The notes under the pieces: model-generated
What the model was told of the DNA's origin: nothing
The model's database searches: none
Seen by the model: only the letters and a program-made list of their open reading frames with translations
Part shown: positions 9,481 to 21,821 of the stretch, in pieces
Numbering within the stretch: position 1 is the first letter of the stretch
How the letters are laid out: each line of letters starts with the position of its first letter
Made by a program: the position numbers and the translations under genes
Assembly (NCBI GenBank): GCA_027563935.2
Contig: CM050453.2
Coordinates: 67,502,018-67,566,017 of the forward strand
DNA length: 64,000 bases
Source of the DNA: Costus lasius
Lineage: Eukaryota > Streptophyta > Magnoliopsida > Zingiberales > Costaceae
Reading direction: 5' to 3'

Positions 9481-12400
9481 ATGAACTTCAATGTGCGATC
9501 CCTACTGGAAAGGGAGAAGTTTGCTGGGCCGAACTTCTCTGACTGGTTTGGACACCTTAAGATTGTTCTTAAGGCAGAGAGGAAACTGTATGTCCTCGAG
9601 ACGGCGATACCGCCTCAGCCTGCTCCGAACGCCGCAAGGGCGGTTCGGGAAGCCTATGAAAAGCACGTCAATGATAGCATTGATGTCGCTTGCCTGATGC
9701 TAGCGTCTATGACGCCACCGCTGCAGCGTCAGCATGAGGATATGTCGGCTATAGAGATTATAGCGAACCTCAAGATGTTGTATGCTGCACAGGCGAGGAC
9801 TGAACGCTATAATTTGACGAAGCTGTTCTTTCAGAGCAAACTGGCTGAAGGGAGCCCAGTGGGAGCTCACGTGCTCAAGATGATTGGGCACAAGGAGGCT
9901 CTAGAGAAACTGGGGCATACCATCAATCAGGAGCTTGCTGTGGACATTATTCTGCAGTCTCTCCCGCCATCATTCGTCGAGTTCATTATTAACTTTAATA
10001 TGAACAAAATCGATTGTACTCCGGCAGAGCTGCTGAATATGCTCTTGACTATTGAGGAGACTCTGAAGGGTAAGCCTTCGACCTCTGTCTTAATGGTTCC
10101 TTCTAGGAACAAGAAGAAGGGGAAGAAGGGCAAGACCCCTGTCAAGAGCTACAGCAAGGCTCTGAAGCAGAAGGTTAAGCGGTCCAAGGAATACAGGTGT
10201 TTCCACTGTGGCCAGCTGGGTCACTGGAAAAAGGACTGTAAAGCGCTCCAAGGAGATAAGAGGGGAAGCTTCGCTTCTGGCTCAGGTATTTACGTGACTG
10301 AGGTCATGTTTTCTTCTTCTATATCATGGGTGTTGGACACTGCATGTGGAGTTCACATTTGTTCAAATGTACAGGAACTCAAGAGAAGAAGACAGGTGGG
10401 ACAGCATGAGGTGGACCTACGCGTTGGAAACGGGGCACGGGTTGCTGCTGTTGCTGTAGGAGACTATTTCATTTCTTTACCATCTGGACTTGTATTAGAA
10501 CTAAACAGTTGTTACTTTGTTCCCAGTATTACTAAAAATATTGTCTCTATTCCTGCTCTTGTCAGGAAGGGATTTTCCTTTGAATGCAATATTTCAAAGT
10601 GTGTTTTATCTTATGATAATATTGTTTATGCAACTGGTTCAATTAACAATGGGTTATACATGTTGGACATGGAATGTTCTATACAGAAAATTGATATTAA
10701 GAAAGCCAAGAATGCTGATGACAGCACCTTGCTATGGCATAATCGTTTAGGCTATATTAACGAGAAACGCATTAAGCGGTTGCATGATTATGGACTGCTG
10801 GGATCATTCACCTATAAGGAGATTGATACATGCAAAGCTTGTTTGATGGGCAAAATGACGAAGTCACCTTTTCTTCACAAAGGTCAAAGGGCTTCAGGTT
10901 TACTTGACCTTATACACAGTGATGTGTGTGGGCCATTTAGTAAACATGCCAGAGGTGGCTATCAGTACTTCATCACCTTTACTGATGATTTCAGTAGATA
11001 TGGGTATGTCTTTTTAATGAGACACAAGAGTGAATCCTTTGACAAGTTCAAAGAGTTCAAGAATGAAGTACAAAATCAGCTAGGCCGAAATATCAAGGCA
11101 CTTCGTTCTGATCGAGGTGGAGAATACCTAAGTCATGCATTTACTGACTATCTGATGGAGTGTGGGATCATCTCACAGCTCACTCCACCAGGAACACCGC
11201 AATGGAATGGTGTGTCCGAGAGGAGAAATAGAACGTTACTTGATATGGTTCGTTCTATGATGAGTCAGGCTAATCTACCTTACTCCTTTTGGGGTTTTGC
11301 ACTGGAAACAGCTGCAAAAGTACTAAACCGAGTGCCATCCAAGGCCGTTTCAAAGACGCCATATGAATTATGGTATGGGAAACAGCCAAGCTTGACGTTT
11401 ATCAGGATCTGGGGCTGCGAGGCTTATGTCAAAAAGCTCGCCTCTGGGAAACTAGAGAGCAGATCTGACAAATGCATCTTTGTCGGTTACCCTAAGGAAA
11501 CTAAGGGTTATTATTTCTACGATCCCAAAGAGAACAAGGTTTTTGTTGCTCGGACGGCCATATTTCTTGAGAAGGAGTTTCTTCTGCAAGAGGCCAGTGG
11601 GAGAGAAATAAAACTGGATGAGAATCCAGAGGCGGGACAAAGTGCTCAAGCAGAGTTGGATGAGCCTGAGCCGATAGAACAGGTTATTGAACAACCTGAG
11701 GCTCAGACATCACGGGAACCGCGAAGATCGGGAAGGATCCGTCGTCAGCCTGAGCGCTATGACGGAGTCTACATCATTGATTATGATGAACCCCTCACTT
11801 ATGCGGATGCGGTCAGTGGACCGGAGTCAGCGAGATGGCTTGAAGCTATGCGCGCCGAGATGGACTCCATGTCAGATAACCAAGTTTGGGATTTGGTTGA
11901 TCCGCCTCCGGGAGTTATCCCAATAGGCTGTAAATGGATCTTCAAGAAGAAGATTGACATGGATGGTAACGTGGTTACCTATAAAGGCAGGCTAGTTGCG
12001 AAAGGTTTCAAACAAATCTACGGGATAGATTATGATGAAACTTTCTCACCTGTAGCCATGTTTAAGTCTATTCGGATTCTTTTCGCGATAGCAGCATATT
12101 ATGATTATGAGATCTGGCAAATGGATGTGAAAACAGCTTTCCTGAATGGAAATCTGGATGAGGATGTGTACATGACACAACCTGAGGGTTTCACTGATCC
12201 ATCAGATCGTCATAAGATATGCAAATTAAAGAAGTCCATTTATGGACTTAAGCAAGCATCAAGAAGCTGGAATATTCGTTTTGATGAATCAGTCACTGAA
12301 TTTGGTTTCATCAAGAACGAGGATGACCCGTGTGTATATAAGAGGTTTAGTGGGAGCGTGATTACTTTCCTAGTCCTCTACGTCGATGATATCTTGATCA

Positions 12401-13362
12401 TTGGAAACGACATTCCTGAAATGCATGCGGTTAAGGCATGGTTAAGGAAATGTTTCCAGATGAAAGATTTAGGAGAAGCAGCCTATGTATTAGGTGTGAA
12501 GATCTACAGGGATAGATCTAAGAGGCTTCTCGGGCTGTGCCAGAGTACTTACATCGATAAAGTCCTGGAGAGATTTCATTTAGAGAATTCTAAAAGAGGA
12601 TATCTTCCAGTCAGACATGGTCTGAATCTTTCGAAGAGTCAGTGTCCACAAACACAGACTGAGAAAGATGAAATGGACAATACGCCTTATGCTTCGGCTA
12701 TTGGATCCATTATGTATGCGATGTTGTGTACTCGCCCAGACGTCGCTTACGGGTTAAGCGTGACCAGTCATTTCCAAAGTAATCCAGGACAGGCACACTG
12801 GATTGCAGTCAAGAACATCTTAAAATATCTTCGGAGAACCAAAGATATGTTCTTGATATATGGTGGTTAGGAAGAACTCAGTATTGAAGGATATACTGAC
12901 GCTTCGTTCCAGTCTGACCAGGACGATTTCCGATCGTTATCAGGCTATGTTTTTAGCTTGAATGGAGGAGCAGTGGTGTGGAAGAGTTTCAAACAGTCAA
13001 TTGTTGCTGATTCCACAACAGAAGCCGAGTATGTTGCAGCCTCGGAAGCATCCAAGGAGGCAGTCTGGATTCGTAAGTTCGTGAGAGAACTTGGTGTTGT
13101 TCCTTCGAGTGCAGATCCTTTGGTTATCTTCTGTGATAACACTGGAGCAATCGCACAAGCAAAGGAACCACGGTCGCACCAGAAGTCCAAGCACATACAG
13201 AGACGGTTTCATATGATCAGGGAGATCATAGATCGTAGCGAGATCAAAGTCTGCAAGGTTCATACAGATGACAATCTGGCAGACCCGCTTACTAAGTCTC
13301 TGGCGCAGCAGAAGCATGAAAAGCACTGTAATAATATGGGTTTGAGATTTCTCAACCATTAG
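9481..13362 (+). pseudogene. C2 copia gag-pol polyprotein, amber stop before RNase H
   Basis: Full polyprotein of about 1,293 codons. Gag is at about residues 1-235, the zinc knuckle CFHCGQLGHWKKDC near 240-253, the protease LDTACG near 285, the integrase HHCC near 418-452, the integrase acidic residues near 480 (HSD), 543 (RSD) and 580 (SERRN), RT from about 814 with YVDD near 967, and RNase H from about 1140. A CAG codon is TAG here (12868-12870), ending translation before RNase H. Sequence downstream stays in frame to the TAG at 13360-13362. The second zinc ligand of the integrase HHCC is also changed, LGY in place of LGH near 10752. Both are C-to-T changes. The copy is therefore non-autonomous. 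Confidence 0.95.
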
Positions 13363-13363
13363 A

Positions 13364-13382
13364 TTAAGTGCAAGTGGGAGAT
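13364..13382 (+). other. C2 polypurine tract
   Basis: The purine-rich stretch GTGCAAGTGGGAGAT ends right against the TGTTGGGG start of the 3' LTR. It lies just after the polyprotein stop, the normal position of the plus-strand primer. The same tract abuts the 3' LTRs of C1, C3 and C4. Confidence 0.85.
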
Positions 13383-15072
13383 TGTTGGGGTATGCCCTTA
13401 AGACTAATGTTTGAGGTCTTGGGATTGTAACAGTATCATGTAATAAACTGTTATGTTTATAAAGGCATGGTTGTTATTCAGTAAGCTACATTGTCTGCTG
13501 CAATATATGTTCTTCTGAATAATGTCTCAAAGCTGTTCAGCTAGGCTGACATGCAGTTATGTCCTTAGTCGAGATATCTTGGTGAACATGAGACAGCCTT
13601 GATATGGTTAAGACTAATATGTGTTATAATCTTATAGGATGCTTCGAGCATGGAATAAGATGTAGACTCATGGGTACATTGGATGTACTGGACAGACCCT
13701 ACTTGGATATTCAATTGTTTGTCACAATGTGAATAATCCTTGAATGCGACAAGTGGCACATTTCCTCTGACTTGAGATCACTTGTGTTTTCTAAATGATG
13801 ATTGTCATTATTTTGAGATAGTTCAATATCATTTGAAATATAATGATTATAGACTATCTCTGGATGGTGAGCTTGAGTCAGGTTAGGGCACTAGTGATAG
13901 ACATAGGATTGCCGTCTCCTTAATTGGAGTGTGATGTTCTAAAGGGGCCCCCTGGATGAGATGATTGAGAAAGTGTATGGCCATACCTAGATGACTATGT
14001 TCATCTGATCTAATCATGCTCATCATATTGGAGTTACAAGCTTGACTTGCTTGTCCAATAAGAACATCCAGTGGTAAAGGAAATTTGTATGCTTTGTGAA
14101 TTGATTCACACTTGTGCTGTTTTTGGGTGTAGTCTTGGAAGACTCTTTCCTTTATATCGGGAGACAGTGATGTGTTGCTAGATACCACTCACTGATCGTG
14201 ATAACGTAAGTTATCGTTACCGACATTTAAAGGAAACCCTTAGGGTCACACAATTTGATGATATGGCTTTCTTGAGTCAGATCGTGTGGACTGAATTATT
14301 CGGGTTCAGTTTAAAGGGATTTAATCTCTGATTGTAAGTGAGATCTGGTCTGATCATGTTTGATTGATTAGGGCTTGAGATCGGTAAGCTTCGATTGAGA
14401 GAATGAATGCTAGATCAGTCAGATCAGGAGCATTGAGAGATTGACGGTCAGATCAAGAGCCTTAGGGTTTATTTTGATCTGGACTTATTTCTTGGTTTAT
14501 TTGGTTAGTGGACCAAATCGGTTTGAACCAGCTCATGGATGAGCGCATGGTTCAAAGGTGATGTGGCATTTGCGATTGGGGTAAACCCAAGATCGCATGT
14601 GGAGAAGTGGGATGCTATTTTTGGATAGCACTTCTCAAACGTGGCCATGATCTCACGTCGCCCCTCTCTTGCCTCTTCACGCCTTTGACGCCTCCTTGGG
14701 TTGTATTCGAGTGGCATTCTGGTGTAGAGGAAGTCTAAGGCGACAAGAGAGAAAAACGCCAAGAAGAAAAGCTCTCCTTTCCCTTTGCATTCGATCAAGA
14801 CGCCTTGGACGATCCTTGCTAGCACAAGGGACGACAAGAAGAAGCACATCTTCATCTTGTGTGTGACGATTTGGAGGAGATCTTCGTTGTTCTCTTACTT
14901 CCAAGGCGCCATCTTGAAATGGCCATGGTATGAATCGAATCACTTCTTTACAATCGGTTTTGTTAAGTTGATCATATAATGCATGCTCATTGATCCTATG
15001 AAACCCTTTATCCGCTGCCCCCTTTCCTTTTTGCGCCACCATAGGGTTTTCGCCCCCTTTGGGGAACCATCA
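13383..15072 (+). repeat. C2 3' LTR
   Basis: A 1,690-bp direct repeat of 5968-7656. It ends ...GGGGAACCATCA and is followed at once by the TSD CAGCG and the resumed minus-strand C1 gag. It keeps the ATGGCCATG|GTATGA donor (around 14918-14931), which could act as an exon-trapping donor into flanking DNA. Confidence 0.95.
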
Positions 15073-15315
15073 CAGCGGTGGCGTCATAGACGCTAGCATC
15101 AGGCAAGCGACATCAATGCTATCATTGACGTGCTTTTCATAGGCTTCCCGAGCCGCCCTTGCGGCGTTCGGGGCGGGCTGAGGCGGTATCGCCGTCTCGA
15201 GGACATACAGTTTCCTCTCTGCCTTAAGAACGATCTTAAGGTGTCCGTACCAGTCTGAGAAGTTTGGCCCAGCAAACTTCTCCCTTTCCAGTAGGGATCG
15301 CACATTGAAGCTCAT
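15073..15315 (-). pseudogene. C1 copia gag, N-terminal 81 codons
   Basis: This is the beginning of the C1 polyprotein, starting at ATG 15313-15315 with M-S-F-N-V-R-S-L-L and ending T-P-P-L at the C2 insertion point; the remainder is at 2324-5967. The start was chosen by identity with the other copies. The upstream 21 bases (15316-15336) stay open and in frame to the predicted splice acceptor, so the protein may begin in the LTR instead (see 15337-17303). Confidence 0.93.
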
Positions 15316-15336
15316 GGTGTTCGTTGCTGCAGGTAT

Positions 15337-17303
15337 CTACAACAATGCAAGAACAACAAGGTCAGTATCAATGTTAAGAATCAATCAGGACTTAAGAAAG
15401 ATTCTTTTTCTCACTATTTTATCTGGCTGAAAAATCCAGCAAAACAGCCCGAAAGAGTAGAACTCTTTTAGTGAGATGGGATCCAGATTTCATACTTGGT
15501 CTCCGCGTCCCGCTCAGGCGAGATAAGATGCACAGAGAGTACAAGCACTAATCTCTGGTAGGCTGCCCTAGCCAATCGCCAACCCGTGCGATTCCCCTTC
15601 ATCTGGGCAATCCAGCAGACTGTGCCAACTGAGTTGGTACAACACAATCTCTGACCCCACAGATGGCTGCCTCCATGTGCTACCATATGCGCCACATATG
15701 TAGGCTACATGGTCAAGCTGACCCGACCTACTCCCTGGACCACCACGTGCTATGCTGAGCAACGAGAAGCGATAAATCCCTTCTCTGTAACACGCAGGTG
15801 TAATCCCGCACCGTCTGAAGATAGATGGACGAGCCCACTGAGTGGGTACAACACGGCTCCAACGATAATCAGAACAGTGAGGTTTCGCGTCAGAAGGCTA
15901 ACGAGCTTGATATTTTAGCGTTGGATTTTAACGGTCTTTTATCTTCTTCACTATCATGCAATTCCTATGGTGATAGCAGAAGATAAATAAATCATGCTGT
16001 TCTACTTATTTAAACAATAAAAGAAAGCATGGATCTTATGTGGTAAAAGCCCATAGCCTAAGTAAGACCTTAAGATACTTAAGTCTTCACTTGCTTTTCT
16101 TCATGGGACTTTAGCTGCTCATCTGGCCCAAACCAGGGCCCAAGCGCCATTTGTAGCTGAGGTGCGCCCACTAGGGAAAATGCGCCTGGTCCCAGAGTCA
16201 AACCCTGGACCTCCCACCTGGTCAAGCCACTGCTGCATGCGCCTCTGCCATGTGTGCTCTGTGCTCTTGTCTGATTAACTTACAAATTAATCTATCTAGA
16301 CAAGATTGACACGCAGGTCAATTACACTTTATAAATTAAATACAATGTGATACGCAGATCACAATAATTAATTTACAACTTTAATACAGGCACGCAGGCC
16401 CCAGCACAGCACACATTTAACATGGGCAGCCCACATAAGAATAAATAAACAGGCATATGCAACAATCAAACATGTGATCCAACATAGGAAAATAAAATTT
16501 TGAAAACCCCATTGGCATCAATTTTAATTTTCCTTATGTGCCCTACTACCTTACAACGGTCCATTTCTAGGGATCCACTCATCAGACCTAGTCAGATCCA
16601 CTGCCCTTACATGCACCAAGTCCTAACTGACTTGAGTCGACCAAATGGTCAACCATGCATGCGCCAGGGCTGAACAACCCTCATGAGTTCTGGCAAGCGG
16701 GTGTGACCCCGGGCCTAACTCATGTGTGTTCACTAGTCGTCTCAACCAGACATCGCTACACGCCTGTCTGCAGTCGACCTATAGCCACCAAGTGCTTGCG
16801 CACAGGTGCTATCTGGTCAACCCATCAAGGCTGTCAGATGGTCTGATCAGACTGTCTGGATCTAACCTAGGGGATGACTTCAACCCTAATAACCCATCTA
16901 AGGGTTTACAGCAGGCGCCTCTTAGATCTAGTGAGGTCGCGCAAGTGATATATTTTGAGCAAAACTACATCATGCGCCAACATACATGCGCAAAAAGAAA
17001 ATATGCATTTTCGCCAACTAACACATACTAGAGATTTCGCATGTAACCCTAGATCTAGAGATATGCGTAAGCAATGGATCACACAAGGCTAAAGCAATCA
17101 TAATAACAATGCATAGAACTTGGCCTCTGATACCAATTGTTGTGTCCCCTTCAAGGGGGAGCGAAACCCTAAGGTGGCGCAAGCAACCTTATTCTTATGT
17201 TTTAGCAGCGGAAGTAGGGTTTCATGAGGATCGGATGCTATACATTCATATGATCAACTTTTAAGAAGCATGAAGATCGAAAGAAGATCATACCGAAGCC
17301 ATG
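15337..17303 (-). other. C1 leader with predicted intron (15337-17294) and LTR exon (17295-17303)
   Basis: On the minus strand, ATGGCTTCG (17303-17295) is followed by GTATGATC, and the acceptor TTGTTGTAG ends at 15337. Splicing adds M-A-S-I-P-A-A-T-N-T before the Gag methionine, in frame. The leader proper (15337-17120) carries no gene. It holds the reverse complement of the hairpin series, around 16260-16420, and a box-B-like relic near 16195 with one change (GGTTTGACTCT). Confidence 0.62.
17121..17137 (-). other. C1 primer-binding site, one mismatch to the canonical core
   Basis: The minus strand reads ATTGGTATCAGAGGCCA directly beside the 5' LTR end at 17138. The initiator-Met core is TGGTATCAGAGC in the other copies; here the final base is G. 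A single change at the 3' part of the site should still allow priming. Confidence 0.85.
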
Positions 17304-17806
17304 TGTTGGATGGCGTCAAGGAAGAAGAGATTCGAATGAAACTCCTCCAAAAGGTGCGCACACAAGGTGATGCCGCCTACTCCTTGAGATCCTTGTGCTA
17401 GCAAGGTGCTTCAAGGGTCTTTGATCGAATCAAAGGGATGAGATGTCTTCTCCCACTTGGCCGAGACCTCTCCAAGACGTGAAGGAAGTTTTTCACCAAG
17501 AGAGAGCGTCGAGAGTAAGCGTCAAAAACGTATTGGCGTTTTCAAGAGGTGGCGCATGAAGACTTACCAAAAATAGCAAGCCATGAAGAGCATGCGCCCA
17601 CATCTTCATAACCGACAATAACGCTTCAAGATTGAACCATGCGTTCATTGTCTTGAACCGGTTCAATCTAATTGACCCAACTCAATTTGGTTCAAAGACC
17701 AAATCAAAACAGCCCAAGCCATGGTCTAGATTTCTCTGAACCAAATGGTTCAAAATCTAACCGTTCATCTCTGGATGCTCCCGATCTCACCGATCTAGCA
17801 TCAATA
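17138..17806 (-). repeat. C1 5' LTR, 3'-terminal part
   Basis: The sequence repeats 615-1283 with one change that I noticed (near 17235), up to the CAATA (17802-17806) duplicated by C3. The LTR resumes at 38111. Together the two pieces make 1,689 bp after removing one TSD copy, exactly the length of the intact LTR at 615-2303. Confidence 0.95.
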
Positions 17807-19505
17807 TGTTGGGGTATGCCCTTAAGGCTAATGTTTGAGGCCTTGGGATTGTATCAGTATCATGTAATAAACTCTTGTGTTTATAAAGGCATGGTTATTA
17901 TTCAGGTTGTTACCTTCTCTACTGCAATTAGTGTACTTCTGAATAATGTCTCAAAGCTGTTCAGCTGGGCTGACATGCTATAAAGTCCTTAGTCGAGATA
18001 TCTTGGTGAACATGAGACAGCCTTGATATGGTTAAGACTAATATGTATTCTAATCTTATAGGATGCTTCGAGCATGGAATAAGATGTAGACTCATGGGTA
18101 CATTGGATGTACTGGACAGACCCTAGTAGGATATTCAATTGCTTGTCACAATGTGAATAATCCTTGTTTGCATCAAGTGGCACATGTCCTCTGACTTGAG
18201 ATCACTTGTGTTTCTAAATGATGATTGTCATTGTTTTGAGGTAGTTCGATATCATTTGAAACATAATGATTATAGACTATCTTGGATAATGATCATGAGT
18301 CAGGTTAGGGCACTCGTGATAGATACAGGATTGCCGTCTCCTTGTTCAAGGAGTGAGATGTTCTAAAAGGGCCCCCCCTATGAGATGATTGAGAAAGTGT
18401 ATGGCCATACCCAGGTGACTATGTTCATCTGATCTAATCATGCTCATCATATTGGAGCTACAGGCTTGACACGCTTGTCCAATAAGAACATCCAGTGGCA
18501 AAGGAAACATGTATGCCTAGTGAAGTGCATTCACCCTTGTGCTGTGGTTTGGATGTAGTCTTGGAAGACTCTTTCCTTTATATCGGGAGACAGTGATGTG
18601 TTGCTAGATACCCCTCACTGATCGTGATAACGTTAGTTATCGTTACCGACATCTAAAGGAAACCCTTAGGGTCGCACAATTTGATGATATGGCTTACTTA
18701 AGTCTGATCGTGTGGACTGAATTATTTCGGTTCAGTTTAAAGGGGTTTAAACTCTGATTGTAAGTGAGATCTGGTCTGATCATGTGTGATTGATTAGGGC
18801 TTGAGATCGGTAAGCTTCGATCGAGAGTAGTGATGCTAGATCGGTGAGATCAGAAGCGTCAAGAGATCAACGGTTAGATCTTGAACCATTTTGGTTCAGA
18901 GAGATCTAGACCATGGCTTGGGCTGGTTTCATGTGGTGTTTGAACCAAATTGGTTTGGACCAATTTGGATTGAACCGGTTCACATGGGTGAACGCATGGT
19001 TCGATCCATAAGGCGTTTTGGGCGGTTTGCTTGGAGTGGGAGCGCATGGCTTCATGACTTTCCATAATTGGAAGTCATGTAACGCCATCTCCTAAGAGAA
19101 ACGCCTAACGCTTCTCCTCTTGGTCTAATCGCATCTCCACTTTAGTATGCGAAAGTGTTGACGCGAAGGAAGAGGAGGGAGGCTCGGCTAAGCTTTTTCT
19201 CATCACCTTCATGCGACAAGCACACCTTGGAGGTCTTTGCTAGCACAAAGAACACCAAGAAGTAGCCATCTTCATCCTCTTGTGTGCGTCCTCTTTGGAG
19301 AAGGAGCACTTGCGCCTTTGCTTCCAAGGCGCCATCGAAACTATGGCATTGGTATGATCCTTTGTCGATTTTATCAAGCTTTATGTTAGTTGATCATATA
19401 TCATGCAGCCGATCCCTTGAAACCCTTGCTTCCGCTTAAAAATCAAAGATGCGCCATCCATAGGGTTTCACCCCCTTGCGCTCCCCCTTGAAGGGGACTC
19501 TTACA
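17807..19505 (+). repeat. C3 5' LTR
   Basis: 1,699 bp with a partner at 36412-38110. The dyad GATAAC-GTTA-GTTATC is at 18626-18641. The predicted Gag start and donor ATGGCATTG|GTATGA is at 19343-19357. The LTR ends in the CCCCT-TGA-AGGGG hairpin (19484-19496) just before the primer site. Confidence 0.95.
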
Positions 19506-20084
19506 ATTGGTATCAGAGCAGGATTTATGCATGCTAATATGATTGCTATGTTTGCTCTTGTGATCCATGCTTGCGCAAGTGATTAGATCTAGTTGTTTCA
19601 TCATGCGAAAAATAGGATATAATACACTTATGTTGGCGCATGTTGTTTGTTCATGCTTGCGGCATGACTTGATGGTGGCGCTAGGTTTATGTTATTGTTT
19701 TATCAAACCTTCACTTGCGCGCCTATGATTAGATCTAAGTTGCGCCTACTGTAAACCCTTAGACGGGTTGATGGGGTTGAAGTCATCCCCTAGATTAGAT
19801 CAAACTAGTCTGATCAGACCATCTGACAGCCTAGATGGGTCGACCAGATGGCACCTGTGCGCAAGCACGAGGTGGCTATAGGTCGACTGCATCACAGGCG
19901 TGTAGCGAGGTCTGGTTGAGACAACCAGTGAACACTCTTGAGTTAGGCCCGGGGTCACACCCGCTTGCCAGAACTCTTGAAGGTTGTTCAGCCCTTGGCG
20001 CATGCATGGTTGACCATTAGGTCAACTCGAGTCAGTTAGGACTTGGTGCATGCAGGGGCATGGATCTAACTAGATGGATGAGTG
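19506..20084 (+). other. C3 primer site and first part of leader
   Basis: ATTGGTATCAGAGCAGG at 19506-19522 is the initiator-Met tRNA primer site. The remaining ~560 bp is leader without any supported gene, ending at the GAGTG duplicated by C4 (20080-20084). Confidence 0.9.
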
Positions 20085-21801
20085 TGCAGGAGTCCCCTTC
20101 AAGGGGGGAGCGCAAGCGGATAAAACCCCTTTCAAGAGGGGGGCGCAAAACCCTATATCATGCACATAGAACACTATTGCATGGGCGGAAATTAGGGCAT
20201 CAAGAATCGGTTGCATGATATATATGATCAACTATGAAAAACCGATTGCAAATATCAAGAAGAATCATACCATCGCCATTCGTTGGATGGTGTGTTGGAA
20301 TCAAAGACCGAAAGGGATCTTCTCCCTAGTCGACGCACACACGATGAGGAATGGCTTCTCCTTGTCGTCTTTGTGCTAGCAAAGCTTCAAGGGTCCTTTG
20401 CGCATGGAGGAGATGAGATCCTTTGGGCTTGGCGAAGAAGAACTTCCTCTACACTCGTCGAGAGCTTTGTCACACGAGAAGAGAGAAAAATCGTCCAAAG
20501 TGATGAGAGGCGATCGAGCGAACGTTGTAATCAACGTGGAGGCGTTGCTATCCAAAAATAGCAACCCATTACTCTCAATGGTTATGCGTTCACATGAAGT
20601 GAACCGTAACTCCTTCACCCCATTCGAATCTTTGAACCAAGCGCTCACAAGATGAGCCGGTTCAAATGACTTTGGTCCAAGACCAAATCAGCCCAAGCAA
20701 TGGTCGATCTTATTGAACCTCAAGGCTCAAGATCACCGTTGATCTCAAGATGCTCCTGATCTCACCGATCTAGCATCAAATCTCTCGATCGAAGCTTACC
20801 GATCTCAAGCCCTAATCAATCAAACATGATCAGACCAGATCTCACTTACAATCAGAGTTTAAAACCCCTTTAAACTGAACCTAAACAATTCAGTCCACAC
20901 GATCTGACTTAAGTAAGCCATATCATCAAATTGTGCGACCCTAAGGGTTTCCTATACCTGTCGGTAACGATAACTCACGTTATCACGATCAGTGAGGGGT
21001 ATCTAGCAACACATCACTGTCTCCCGATAGAAAGGAAAGAGTCTTCCAAGACTTCACCCAAACCACAGCACAAGTGTGACTCTAACTCACAAGGCATGCA
21101 TCTTTCCTTTGCCACTGGATGTTCTTATTGGACAAGCGTGTCAAGCTTGTAGCTCCAATATGATAAGCATGATTAGATCAGATGAACACAGTCACCTGGG
21201 TATGGCCATACACTTTCTCTATCATCTCATCCAGGGGGCCCCTGTAGAACATCACACTCCTTAAACAAGGAGATGGCAATCCTATATCTATCACTAGTGC
21301 CCTAACCTAATTCAAGCTCACCATCCAAGATTGTCTATAATCATTGTCTTTCAAATGATATTGAACTACCTCAAAACAATGACAATCATCAATTAGAAAC
21401 ACAAGTGATCTCAAGTCAGAGGAAATGTGCCACTTGTTGCAATCAAGGAATATTCACATTGTGACAAACAACTGAATATCCTAGTAGGGTCTGTCCAGTA
21501 CATCCAATGTACCCATGAGTCTACACCTTATTCCATGCTCGAAGCATCCTATAAGATTAGAACACATATTAGTCTCAATCATATCAAGGCTGTCTCATGT
21601 TCACCAAGATATCTCGACTAAGGACATAAAGCTTGTCAGCCTAGCTGAACAGCTTTGAGACATTATTCAGAAGTACACTTATTACAGCAGACAAGGTAAC
21701 AAACTGAATAACAACCATGCCTTTATAAACAGAAGAGTTTATTACATGATACTGTTACAATCCCAAGGCCTCAAACATTAGCCTAAGGGCATATCCCAAC
21801 A
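20085..21801 (-). repeat. C4 3' LTR
   Basis: 1,717 bp, repeating 29585-31301. The polypurine tract (minus strand GTGCAAGTGGGAGAT) abuts it from 21802. The dyad GATAAC-N4-GTTATC lies around 20969-20984. The short frames on both strands are not supported as genes. Confidence 0.95.
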
Positions 21802-21821
21802 ATCTCCCACTTGCACTTAAT

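Larger units (their letters stand above)
5968..15072 (+). mobile_element. C2: full-length Ty1/copia element nested in C1 gag
   Basis: A 9,105-bp element with TG...CA ends in opposite orientation to C1. TSD copies are CAACG at 5963-5967 and CAGCG at 15073-15077, a single C/T difference on the coding strand that is silent in the host gag. Components are 5' LTR, primer site, 1.8-kb leader, polyprotein, polypurine tract and 3' LTR. It belongs to the same family as C1 but its LTR 3' terminus differs (...GGGGAACCATCA against ...GGGGACACAACA), marking a separate subfamily. Confidence 0.96.
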
